Origin: Vespula vulgaris
Taxonomy: Eukaryota > Arthropoda > Insecta > Hymenoptera > Vespidae
Length of the DNA: 64,000 nucleotides
Assembly (NCBI RefSeq): GCF_905475345.1
Contig: NC_066592.1
Location: forward strand, 4,781,001 to 4,845,000
Direction: 5' to 3'
Part shown: one piece after another, positions 24,133 through 35,087 of the stretch
How the letters are laid out: each line of letters starts with the position of its first letter
Position numbering within the stretch: the first letter of the stretch is position 1
Translations under genes and position numbers: made by a program
The notes under the pieces: generated by a model
The model's database searches: none
Seen by the model: only the letters and a program-made list of their open reading frames with translations
What the model was told of the DNA's origin: nothing

Positions 24133-25404
24133 TTAATCGTCCTTCTTGGTATCTGTTTTTCCTCCTCTTATTCTTCCGGTACGACGAGCAGCAATAAGAC
24201 CAATCTTACGACCAGCACTGGTTCCACGTTTGACAGTAGAAGCTTTACCTATATGTTGATGGTTACCACCACCGTGAGGATGTTCAACAGGATTCATAGC
24301 AACACCACGAACCTAAAGATATTATTGTATATGATAAAAATATTTTAAATATGCATAGATTAATTTCTTTTATCAATCAACAAGAATCAGTCATAATTTA
24401 TCCACAAATTATTCATTATTCAGGTTTCAAATGTCTAAACAGCATCATTGATATATATGTGCGTGCAAAAAAATACTCAAACGTTACAAAAGATCGTACC
24501 TTGGGCCAGCAATTCCTCTTGACCTTATATTTGTGATAAGCACGACCTGCTTTCAAAATCGGCTTGTCGATACGGCCACCACCGGCAACGATACCCACCA
24601 TTGCTCTATTGTTAGAGGGAATAACTTTCTTGGCGCCAGAAGGAAGCTTTACTCTAGTTTTTTTGGTGTCAGGATTATGAGCAATAACAGTGGCATAATT
24701 GCCAGAAGCTCTAGCTAGACGACCTCTATCACCAGTTTTCTCTTCCAAATTACATACAATTGTACCTTCAGGCATTGTGCCTACAGGCATAACGTTACCT
24801 ATTTGCAAGGTAGCTGTAAAAAGTAAATAAAATATAGTATACAATAGTAAATACAAGACAACAGAAATAAGATTTTATACCTTTCTTTCCACAATACAAG
24901 AATTGTCCTGTATACATTCCTTCTGGTGCAATAAATAATTCTTTTCGTGTCTTGAATTTATAAGGATCACGGAAATGAACGACAGCTAAGGGAGCACCAC
25001 GACCAGGATCATGAATGATATCCTAAGATCAAAAAAATAATACTTAAAAATCTTTGATACAATTTTATACAATTAATTTAAAACTATATAAATAAATCTT
25101 CAGAAAGAGCCTCTAGTATTAAATCTTCATTCACATTCAGGAGTAGGTATACTAGAAATCATCATTACAGTAGCTTTCAAATTATATACATTAAACCAAA
25201 CAAAACAAATGTTTGACGGAACTTATAACATGGAAAAGTAAAATTGTTAAGAAATGCAATACTAACTTTAACAACACCCTTGATATATCCATGCCTCTCG
25301 GAGAAGTCTAAAGAGCGAAGTTTCGGTGCTCCCTTCCTCCTTTTTGTATGGGATCTGAAAACAGACCCAGCTCCCTTACGCTGAGCACGAATTACTCGAC
25401 CCAT
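24133..25404 (-). CDS. RpL8: 60S ribosomal protein L8 (uL2)
   Basis: Four coding exons on the minus strand join to 257 aa: 25404-25267, 25022-24881, 24813-24500, 24312-24133. The joined frame closes and the length equals the usual eukaryotic L8. The N-terminus MGRVIRAQRKGAGSVFRSHT and the motif NPVEHPHGGGNHQHIG are diagnostic; the histidine of the latter faces the peptidyl-transferase centre in uL2. The C-terminus is Lys/Arg-rich and ends in KKDD. The protein is an early-joining core component of the large subunit, binding 28S rRNA. The ATG has a strong context (AAACCATGG). A non-coding leader exon lies at about 25714-25687. Two introns hold snoRNA-like sequences. Its neighbour at 28.7-31.7 kb (PELP1/Rix1) acts in maturing the same subunit. 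Confidence 0.99.
24385..24470 (-). ncRNA. Second, weaker box C/D snoRNA candidate in the last RpL8 intron
   Basis: On the minus strand the intron between exons 3 and 4 contains ATGATGC (C-like, last base off consensus), then CTGA after 18 bases, ATGAATA three bases later, and a second CTGA after 19 bases. The spacing copies that of the better candidate in the first coding intron. Flanks TATCA and TGATA could pair. No rRNA target was identified. Confidence 0.3.
25095..25172 (-). ncRNA. Box C/D snoRNA candidate in an RpL8 intron
   Basis: On the minus strand the intron between coding exons 1 and 2 contains a perfect C box ATGATGA (25165-25159), a D' box CTGA (25140-25137), a C'-like ATGAAGA (25130-25124) and a D box CTGA (25103-25100). 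The order and spacing, and a total of about 75 bases, suit a C/D methylation-guide snoRNA. Ribosomal protein introns are classic hosts. The terminal stem is weak and I could not name an rRNA target, so this remains a candidate. Confidence 0.5.
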
Positions 25405-25714
25405 GGTTTAAAACCTGAAGAAAAAGAATTCAATGTTTCTATATTTCACATAAAAACATATGTATCAACGAACACATCACGCTACTTTAAGTATTGAAAC
25501 GCCCTAACCTCAAATCACTAAACACTTTAACTAAATCCTTCTTTAAATATAATTGGAAAAAAAATATTGAACACAACACATGCAAAATACTTAAATACGA
25601 TCAAATGTAACTTATTTATAAGCAGATGCATATTAACTTAATGAATCAAATTGGATTTCTTAAACGAAGAGAAACAAACCACGTACCGAAGGAGCCGATG
25701 CCAAATAGAGAAAG
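25405..25714 (-). promoter_or_regulatory. RpL8 leader exon, leader intron and pyrimidine-rich start
   Basis: On the minus strand a pyrimidine tract CTTTCTCTATTT begins near 25714 and leads to a GTACGT donor at 25686. The acceptor TTCTTCAG lies at 25422-25415, ten bases before the ATG. A short leader exon starting in a pyrimidine tract is the usual TOP-type arrangement of ribosomal protein genes. The precise cap site is inferred. Confidence 0.6.
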
Positions 25715-25989
25715 TCGTAAGCGGAAGTGTACCTATCATACTGGCGTTCACATCCAAATCGGAAGCGCGCGAAAATCTTCGTATTTTGAAAATATGATAA
25801 TTAATATTGAACCTTATATACAATTTATAAAAGAGAATTAAATTTAGGTATATTTATTTCTAACAAATATTATAATAAATAATATTTATTTAATCTATTA
25901 ATTCGACGTGATGAAACTTATACGTCACAATAGAAGAGTTACGACCGGAAGTAGATCGAATTCGATTTATTCAAACTCGGGTATTCAAA
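25715..25989. promoter_or_regulatory. Divergent promoter between RpL8 and the cholinesterase-like gene
   Basis: Only 275 bases separate the probable RpL8 cap site from the ATG of the next gene on the other strand. The RpL8 side is GC-richer (GTAAGCGGAAGTG near 25717-25729, an ETS-like core); the rest is AT-rich. The two promoters probably share this interval. Confidence 0.5.
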
Positions 25990-28630
25990 ATGAACGGACG
26001 TATTTCAGTTCTCCTCGTAATTTTGAGTTTATTAATAACGTCATCGAAATGTTTGCGAAGGCAAAAAAGAATCGTCGGTGGTGATGCAGCAGCACAACCT
26101 CCGATAGACGATCCTGTTGTATTTGTTAATAAAAATGGACGAGATGCACGTATACTTGGCATACGAGATCAGAATAGTGGATATTATTCATTTCGAGGAA
26201 TTAGATATGCTGAACCGCCGATTGGTCTACATCGTTTCCAAGTAAGTAAAGTCATTGTCTTTATAATCAATGGGTCAATATAATCAATGATAATAAAATT
26301 CACATGTTGCTAACGCGTTAATGAAATTCCATTGACCTACTCGGTCATTTTTATAAACGTATTCTCTAATAAGTCAAATTTTTTTTCGCATAGAAAAAAT
26401 CTAACAAAAATATTGCGATTAATCAATAAAAATTATAAAATATAAATTAATTTCAGATGCGAAAAGATTTATTATTCTTATTATTTCAAAGAATAAATTT
26501 ATAATTACGAAAGATGATATACGTTATCGAAGAAAAAATTAAAATAATGATATAAATATCTTTTTTTTATTAGAGACCCAAAGCTATTAATTTGGCGGGC
26601 GATTTAAATGCTACGACATGGGGTTCTCCTTGTCCTCAAATAAATGGCCATGTATCAAACAAAATTATTGGCTCGGAGGATTGTTTATTTCTAAATATTT
26701 TTACACCAGTACTTCCGGATGCCAGTGAAGGATATCCTGTATTAATTTGGATACACGGAGGAGGTTTTAGAAGAGGATCGGCATGTCAATATGAAATGAA
26801 GCATCTTATTAAAAAAAAAATAATCGTCGTATCTATACAGTATAGATTAGGTTCCTTAGGTGACCGAAATATATTATCAATTTATAGTAAACCAGATTAA
26901 TTATATTTTGAGTATACCGTATTTGTTGATCTTTATACTACAGGATTTTTAAGTACCGGGACGAAAGATTTGCCTGGAAATAATGGATTATTTGATATGA
27001 TATTGGCTGTTAATTGGATTAAAGATTACATAGAATTTTTTGGTGGAAATCCACGTAAAATTATAGCGTTCGGCCATGGGACCGGTGCAAGTTCGGCTCT
27101 TATCCTATCACTCTCGAAATTATCATCAGGTATAAATATTTCGAAATATTTTTTATCTAATATAGAAATTTGAATGTACGCAATTTGTTTCGTAGGTATG
27201 TTTAATGGTGTAATTGCTATGTCCGGTTCGATTTTATCGCATTTCGCGATCGATAAAGATCCGTTAAATACAGCTAAGTATATTGCAATTAACAATGGAT
27301 GTCCAACGAGTGATACAAAAGAAATGGTACAATGTCTTCGAGAATTATCGGTTGACAAATTAATAGAGGTCGATTCTAAATTGGAATATATTCGAACTGT
27401 GCCAGGTATCATATCAAGTATATCCACTTTGTTAACCACCGGTCCTGCTATCGAAGGCAGTGATGATGAAAGGTAATTTTTTTGTATTTTAAAGTCCATA
27501 AAAAAAAAAGAGAGACTTATTACAATTATATTCTTAATATTTTTGCAAAGATCGCTTCCAAATCTCATAACTGAAACACCAGAAGAATCATTGAAGCTTG
27601 GCAATTTTCCGGATATTCCTTTGCTAACAGGAATAGTGAAGGATGAAATTGGTGGAGCGATATCTGGCGATTATAGAAACGAATTAGAAGAAAAATTACG
27701 AACAATTCCAAATTATTTATCTAAAGATTTAATTCCATCTCTACAGAAAACCGTACCAAACGTTGGAAATATGACGATGTTCGCTCCAGAAGCTTTTGAA
27801 AAGTATTTAAATATTTTTCAAAATAATAAAGTCGACAAAATGAAAAAAATAGCAGAAGTTATGGGTGATTCTTTGTTCAATGCGCCTGCTTTTCTTACGG
27901 TAAAACATTGGTCTAAAAAGGCCAAAGCATTTTTGTATAGCTTCGATTATGACGGCGAACGATGTTACGGTAAAGATTTTCTCGCAGGATTACCTATTGT
28001 CGACGCAAAACAAAGTTTAAGAGGTACTATTTAAAGTAATGATAACAAACATTATTGAAATAAACTAATGGACTATAGGACATAAACTTTACAGGTATAA
28101 ATCATGGGGATGACTTGGGATACATTTTTGATCGTAACAATATAGTCGGTGAAAAACTACGGAATGTCATAGATGAAACAAATGAAATGGATGAACACGT
28201 AACAGAGATATTCACAGACATGATCTCAAATTTTGCAAGAACTGGTAAACCGAATATATCAATCAAATCGGAAAACAATACTTGGTTACCGAAAATTGTG
28301 CCAAATTTTTCTGAGAGCAATTCCTTCGTTAGTATTAGTTCTGTACCAAAAATGATGGAAAATTTTAGGTATGATTGCATTGGAATTCGATCAATAGAAT
28401 AATATTTACAAAAATTGAATTCGTTAATTATTATTTCTACCATTATTAGATACTGCGAAATGGGTTTATGGACTGGTCTCTCTGGACGATTACAATCACC
28501 AACTTGTAGTTTATTTAAATCTACATCTCAAGTAGTACATAATGTTGGCACAGGTACTAAAAATGTAATAGAAAAACCCGTTGAAAAAATTGGCAATGTT
28601 GTTCCTAACATTAAACCAAGTTTTGGGTGA
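25990..28630 (+). CDS. Secreted, catalytically dead carboxylesterase/cholinesterase-fold protein (glutactin-like)
   Basis: Seven exons join to 642 aa: 25990-26241, 26574-26859, 26944-27129, 27196-27472, 27551-28023, 28095-28368, 28450-28630. All are GT-AG and in frame. A signal peptide (MNGRISVLLVILSLLITSSK) precedes an alpha/beta-hydrolase of the carboxylesterase-B family: FRGIRYAEPP, CPQ and SEDCLFLNIF (Cys104 and Cys121, the conserved disulphide) and the oxyanion loop HGGGF (145-149). The nucleophile elbow, normally GxSxG, reads GHGTG (223-227), so the catalytic serine is glycine 225. The acidic (Glu366, KDEIGG) and histidine (His495, NHGDDLGYIF) positions of the triad are kept. Such serine-less members, for example Drosophila glutactin and neurotactin, act in adhesion or the extracellular matrix rather than hydrolysis. 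There is no membrane anchor; the C-terminus is an unusual Val/Lys/Asn tail. RIVGG near residue 27 resembles a protease activation site. The orthologue name is uncertain. Confidence 0.9.
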
Positions 28631-28746
28631 TACTGATAATTTGTCATAGATCAATTGTATGATACATGATTATGATAAAAAATTAATATTATATAAACAA
28701 TAATGTTTATTTATAAAAATTAAAAAACAGTTCTATAAAACCGTAT
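28631..28746. terminator. Compact convergent 3' junction with PELP1 poly(A) signal
   Basis: Only 116 bases lie between the stop codons of two genes that face each other. AATAAA for the minus-strand gene is at 28711-28706, 36 bases after its stop. No AATAAA for the plus-strand gene is present in the gap, so its 3' UTR probably runs into the other gene. Confidence 0.65.
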
Positions 28747-31670
28747 TTAATTATCTTTTAGTTGGTCATGAAAAGAAAGTAACATTTCTTTTTCATCATC
28801 CATTAATACATCCTCCTTCTCTTCCAAACCTTCCAAATTATTATCTCCTTGTTGAAGATTGGTAGGATGATCTATCCTAGAATTTTCCTCAACATTCAAT
28901 TCTGTTAATTTTATCTCCATTTTCTTTAATTGTTTATCTTCTATTTCATCAAGCATTTGATCTTTTCGTAAACTATTATGCAATTCATCTTCAACATTTC
29001 TTTCAATATTTCTTTCTTCTATAAATTGTACTTTATTTACAATACTTTTGCTTTTTTGTAAAGAGTTATCTTCCAATTTAGAAGAATCTATACTTATTGA
29101 TTTTTTTACTACTTCAGCTGTAGCATTATTTCCTGAATTTAGATGCACTTTCTCATTAGCATTTAGTGTAACAATATCTATTATTTTTGATCGCTTCTTC
29201 GATGGTGCAAATTCTTCATATGATATACTTTTCTGTTCCTTCGATTCAGTAATACAAATTTCATCACGTTCATTTGATATTTCCCTAAAAAATGAATAAA
29301 TTGTTTGTACAAAATTTCTGTAATTGTCATATAGCAAATAAATATAAATTTTTTCTTAAAATTACTCAGTTTTAGGCAAACATAAAGTTGGTGCAAGAGG
29401 ATGTATAATTTTTTCTAATTCTGATAATGCACATCGAGCTTCTTGAACAATGTGTAAATTAGAATCATTAAGAGCCATTTCAAAAATTTGTATTGCATAT
29501 TGCGTTGAAGATGCAGTTGATCCATGTGAATTTAATTGCAAATCTTTCAATATTTTTAACAGTTGTAAACGACATTGTGTTTTTTCCTTATAGAAAGTCT
29601 CTGTAGGTGAGCCAAGATAATATTCATACAAAAGTGGAATAACAATACTCTGTATGTTCTAAAATAGAGTTAATACCATAATTATAAACAACAGTTACTA
29701 TAACATTTATAACAATATTCAGTAATACTTATTACTTAATCTTACTGTGTAAAGTGTTGCTTTCAAGTAAGTACTGCTGCTAAATAAAATATTTTGTAAA
29801 GTTATAAGAGCCTCTATACATAAATCCGCATCCAAACATGGATTTTTTTTAGTTGCAACTGTATTATTTAAAGTTGAACTTTTCTCATATTGACTATCTC
29901 TAAGACGTTTCAAGGCTTTCTTTGATAAATGTTTTGTTGTTCTTTGAATCTATATGAAATATTCAAATTTGTATTAAACATTTATATTTACTAACTTACA
30001 CCTAACAATTTAAAATAATTTTTATGAATTTAAAAAAAAAAAACAATTTACATTCAGAAGTACACGATCTCTTTCTGGAATTATGTCTTTAAGTATAGAA
30101 GAAAGACATTCATCCATGATTGTTTCAAAGCCTGATAATGAATTGTTACTTATTAACCATAGTGAGAGACATTTGTATACAGATAATCTTATATTTTTAA
30201 ATGGTTTACTGCTAGCAATTGTTTTTTGATCTTCTAACACAGTTTCTGTCCATTTTAATGTTTGATGAAATAATTGTAAAATCATGGAACCAAATGGTAT
30301 TAATTCTTTTTTAAATCTAGAAATAAAAATATTAGTTTTTCACTTTTTACTATTTAATTCAACACAATGTCATAAGTATCATATATTTACCCCTCTATAA
30401 GAGCACTTAAAACATTGAATAAACTAATATGTAACTTGGGAAGAATAAGATATAATATCTGTTCTTTAAAAGAATTTTGTCTTTTCAAATTCATAGGTTT
30501 AATAGCTAAACCTCGACATAATATTCTTAGAATATCATCAGGTAACACAGAATTTTTCTCTTCGCATCCACTGTAAAAAATTATATTTTTAATAGAACAT
30601 AAAAAGAAAAATGCTTTTTTCTTATTATTAAATACTTACCGTAACATAGTAGATAAGTATAAACATAAGTTCGTAAACCTTTGTTTTTGTTTAGAATAAT
30701 ATTCTACTATATTTTCTTCTGATATACTTGATAATTCTAATTTATCCCAAATATCTACACTTTCAATTTCTAATAGATTAGAAAAAAGACTATCCATTAT
30801 ATCGTGTAAACTATTGCAAATTAATGCTTGATTACATGTCCAACATGTATAAAATAATTTTGTCGGAGGTGGTTTAAAATTACGCTCTGTTGCTCTAACT
30901 AAAAGAGCAAAACATTTGGCTCCAGCTTCAGCTAAATTAGCTTGAGAAGCATCTACTTGAAGAAATATCATCTTTCTAATCAATGTCTGAAATAACAAAA
31001 AAAGATTAAAACAAATTCTACATTATCTGAAAATTTTTTTAATAGGAACATACCTGAAACCGCTCACAAACTTCAGGGTAATGATATAATAAAGTAGCAA
31101 GAAGATAATACGTAGCACCATAGTTTGTTACTGATTCTAAATTATCCAAAATATTTAAAAGCTGTTTAACATTTTGCATTGATATTTGTTTTTGTAATTC
31201 TGGAATAACTTTGCATTGTATAACTAAATTTCCAATAACTTTACAAGCTATTGTCAGATGTTGAGGATTACTATGAATATTTTCCACTACTTGAGTAGCT
31301 TTTGTTATCCATAAGATACCATATTTTGACAATGTATCTTTCGAGCATTTTGGTAAATATGCATTTAAAAGAGACAAACCATTATATCGAGTATTAGCTT
31401 GATTTAATCGAATATTAATCGTGGATATAATTGCATCATTTACTGTATTTACCTAAAAAGTACAAATATTTACAGGTCATTAGAACAATTCGTAGATTAT
31501 TTTTAGAGAATTCCAAAGAGACACAAAATAAAGAGGTTAGGTCGACAAATTTTTACCTCTTCTGTTTTAAACGGTATATCATCGTCAAATGTTAATAAAT
31601 CTTGCAAAAATGCATTATATTGTTTATCATCTTGTTCGAAAAAATTCAGTAACTCCACAAAATTTGCCAT
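28747..31670 (-). CDS. PELP1: PELP1 / Rix1 homologue, ribosome-assembly HEAT-like protein
   Basis: Eight exons on the minus strand join to 779 aa: 31670-31557, 31452-31054, 30986-30640, 30570-30391, 30316-30052, 29949-29746, 29658-29366, 29284-28747. All are GT-AG and in frame. The N-terminal 170 residues have the Rix1/PELP1 signature (TRYNGLSLLNAYLPKCS, then helical repeats with ACKVIGNLVIQ). The alpha-helical repeat region continues to about 590, and the last 180 residues are rich in Glu, Asp and Lys, like the acidic PELP1 tail. One LxxLL motif (LATLL, 156-160) is present. The protein is shorter than human PELP1 (about 1130 aa), lacking its proline-rich extension. In the Rix1-PELP1-TEX10-WDR18-LAS1L-SENP3 complex it promotes ITS2 processing and nucleolar export of pre-60S particles. 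Paired E-boxes upstream suggest Myc control. ATG 31670 is the first in frame. Confidence 0.85.
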
Positions 31671-33290
31671 TTTATATAAAATTTTTCTTCGCAGAAAATC
31701 GCACTACTTCACACAACTTACACACTTATAAAAACAATTATTTACAAACGAATTAAAAGAAATATTAATAAAATATAAAGTTGCATTAAACACAATTAAA
31801 AACATAAATAGCACAATAAATTAATTAATGTGTATAATCGGAACATCCGTTTCAATAATTATATACGTAATAAACCACGTGCGATTGATTGCACGTGGGC
31901 GAAACAAAGTACGCTACGGCAACATATATTAATTTATTAGTATTTAGAATACACATGCCGACAATTGAAGTTTATATAAGGAAACAAAATCGTCAATTCT
32001 TTATCATTACTTATATTTACGATTTTCCATTGTAATAATAAAGGAATTTAATTTATTTCTGATTCATTGTTTATTCAATTTCTATCGAATTTCTATACAA
32101 TTTTTTAAGGTTATATCAAAATAATTAACATATTACTAATAATATTATGCACCAATATAATCGTCCTATATATATCTTAGATACAGTTGAAAAATAATGA
32201 ATTAATATGTAATTAGAGATACTTTTCCTTTTATATGATTGTGATACGTAATAGCTATACTACGGTGAGAAACACATATACATATACACACACATAATAC
32301 ATAAATGTACATATAAGCTCGACGACTTTAGTATGCGACTGACCCCAATCCCAAAAGGAATTATTATGTAATTTTATGGTGCACTCGATGATGACCATTT
32401 AAACACTTCTTTGACTCTCAAGGACGAATACAACGAAGTTAAATAATAGTAATTTTTCGACGTTCTCTTTGTTTACACTCGATTCGTTCCATTGTTTATC
32501 ATTCTATTGTTTTCGCTGTACATATACGCCTTACATTACCTACACAATTACATTTGAAAAGGGATCTAGATTACACCAAAGACTTTGTTTGCATGACTCA
32601 TCGAAGATAACACAAATTACTCATTGAAGAGACGACTTTAAAATTCATTATTAACTGATCCGCTTTTGGTAAATTATCTTTCGTCGACTTATTAATTATC
32701 TCTGTATAGAAAGAACCTAAGCACATACAAAATGTTCTCAAGTACATATGTACATATACCAGGGGATTTTCTCAATGAAGGAGATAGTCTTATCGTTACG
32801 AGGTTAGAAAAATTTTCTTAGTCGACAAGATAAATGTAATCAATTAGAGAAAACATAAATTACCTAAAAATTATCGATGTCTGATAATAATACTTGAACT
32901 TATAATTTTCTACTATAAATTTAATTCGTCGCTTATGTATAATACAGATAGGTTAATACACCGATATAAAATTTTCTGTAGAGATGGAAAATATTCGTCT
33001 TTCGCCATAATTTCATCAAATTATCGTATTACTTATGTATAACAAATTTCTATAGATATCATAACTTTATTTAGAAGTTTTCAATACGTAATCTAAATTG
33101 ACGAAACATTTTTGGCATTGTTTTGATTCGAATAATATATTTCTTTCCTTAAAAACAAATATCTTTTCCAAGGACATCCTTTACTCGTACATACATATAC
33201 ACATAGATAATAAACGTGATCTTACGAGAGAAAACAACGTTTTGAAATGAAAAAGGGCATATATATGTGTATAGTATATATGTGCGTGTG
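31671..33290. other. PELP1 upstream region and AT-rich spacer
   Basis: Besides the paired E-boxes, this is AT-rich sequence with scattered TATACATA words and no supported exon, RNA gene or mobile element. Confidence 0.5.
31875..31898 (-). promoter_or_regulatory. Inverted pair of CACGTG E-boxes upstream of PELP1
   Basis: CCACGTGC (31875-31882) and its exact reverse complement GCACGTGG (31891-31898) flank an 8-base spacer, 206-228 bases upstream of the PELP1 ATG. CACGTG is the Myc:Max site, common in insect ribosome-biogenesis promoters. Other bHLH proteins (USF, Mitf, Clock/Cycle) bind it too. Confidence 0.6.
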
Positions 33291-33422
33291 TGTATATATA
33301 TATATATATATTATAGGTAGCGAAAGGGGAGCAATGAGGATATTTCAATTATGCTCGAATGTCCATATAAGTCAGAACCGTATATACAATATGCATGGTA
33401 TTGGAAGTATGTATATTTAATA

Positions 33423-33478
<56 letters not shown>

Positions 33479-33480
33479 TA
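33291..33480. repeat. (TA)n microsatellites
   Basis: TA runs at about 33293-33311 and 33427-33480. Confidence 0.9.
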
Positions 33481-33484
33481 TACA

Positions 33485-33840
33485 CATGCTGGAAGTTGAC
33501 GCCTATCGGCCATCCTCCTTCCTGGTCCGTTGGCTCTTTCTCCCTCTCTACCTCCCCCCTCCCCTTCACCACCTTTCGCGTTCTTCCGCTCATACCCCCT
33601 CCTAGCGGCATCCCCTTCTAACACTGGTTCCTTCTCGGTTCAGTTCCCCTACCAACCGGTGTCCAGTTATGTTGCCGTGGCGAACGCCGTTCGAATCGTT
33701 TCGTCGCTTGTTTTCAAGACGCGTTAAGTTACGATATCCTTCGTAACTTCTTAAGTTCTTGTACGGTATTACGTTCTGTGTCGTTAACTTCCGAACGGTC
33801 GAAGAAAACGATAGAAATATGATCGTGCCACGCGAGTGAT
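33485..33840 (+). other. CpG-containing, pyrimidine-rich pocket with initiator-like TCAGT
   Basis: C-rich sequence at 33520-33620 leads to TTCAGTT (A at 33642) followed by CpG-dense unique sequence to 33730. It resembles an insect promoter plus leader, but has no TATA and no DPE in register, and I could not find a convincing coding exon beyond it. Confidence 0.25.
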
Positions 33841-33907
33841 CCAACGAAATAATCTTACATTAGTCTAGTTCGCGCGTGGTATCGAATTCGAAAGAGATAA
33901 ACAGATA

Positions 33908-33950
33908 ACGAGAGGGAGAGAGAAAGAGAGAGAGAGAGAGAGGGAGAAGC
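33908..33950 (+). repeat. (GA)n microsatellite
   Basis: GAGAGG and GA units on the plus strand. Confidence 0.85.
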
Positions 33951-34339
33951 AAGAAAAGGATTTTTCATCCTGTCTAAACCTAATAGCATCACGTCGAAGT
34001 TAATCTGCAAATGAAGAGGCAGTGAGTAAATTTTAACGACGATCGTCACATTAGGAAATGGTCCTCGAATTTCCAGGTACGTGTATGCGTGCGTATGCAT
34101 GTACGTGTGTGTTTATATGTATATATATATATATGTATATATATATATGTATGCGCGCGCTAGATCGAAAAAACAAGAGAACGGCGCACCTGCCATATTG
34201 GAACGCTCGATTTTCGGATGGTTACGTTCGAAATGACGTGTGTGTTTGTTTTTACTTCGTTTGTTTTATTATTCTTTATTTTTTTTCATTGTAAAAAACG
34301 AAAGATGAATAATTTTTAAACGTTTCCGCCATACGAAAA

Positions 34340-34500
34340 TCTTTTTAATTGTTGGAGAAGAGAGCGCGGAACCCACCTTCTGACAGGTGGAATGCGGACC
34401 CCGTGTATAGCCGTGGGGCTCCACTGAGATCCTCTGGCGATCGCAGCGACGTCAGCGACTTGCTTTGGAATGCGCCTTAACCCCGCGCTTCTCTTCTCAT
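34340..34500. other. Unexplained GC-rich island
   Basis: About 160 bases near 55-60% GC in AT-rich surroundings. It contains a 6-bp hairpin (CCACCT/AGGTGG around 34372-34390), a 9-base direct repeat TGGAATGCG about 80 bases apart, and a minus-strand frame of some 75 residues (including RIPKQVADVAAIARGSQW) ending at 34316. It could be an orphan exon, a leader exon or part of a decayed element. Confidence 0.3.
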
Positions 34501-35040
34501 TTTTCTTTTCTACATTTAACCGATCGGCTATGATTTCAAATCCTATTAGATTTTCTATTTTTTTTTTTTTATTATTGTCGTTATTGTTTCTTTTAGTTAT
34601 CATTCTCTGACGATACATCGTTGGAATATTGTAAGATATCAGATACATTTGTTATACGTATGAAAATCTTAGTTTTTCCTTTCTTACAATTTTGTCTTAT
34701 ATTTAAAGGTTATATTTACATTTTCAAAATTACATTCGTATAGAAAGGATTTGTTTATTGATAGTGAAACGATTTCTATAATAAATTGATAGATTTTTAA
34801 TATATGCATCTAATATATATGTATGTTAATATATATATTATATATATATTATTATTATTATTATTATTTGCATTCGTACGCGACGAACGGTATATTACGC
34901 ATATATACATATATTATATGTTGTTTCATGCGAGTGATAACAAGTATATGGAAGGATTTAAAAGTATTATTAATAACAAAACTATTTCATAGATTTTTAA
35001 TATGTATTGTACAATGCGTACAAGTTAAAATATATGTGTA

Positions 35041-35087
<47 letters not shown>

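Noticed and set aside
27026..27604. 192-residue minus-strand frame
   Set aside because: Antisense shadow of esterase-like exons; the plus strand gives the conserved hydrolase motifs.
33349..33624. Frames over the TA and C-rich tracts near 33.5 kb
   Set aside because: Tyr-Ile repeats come from TA dinucleotides; the C-rich part gives Pro/Ser frames without any recognisable motif.
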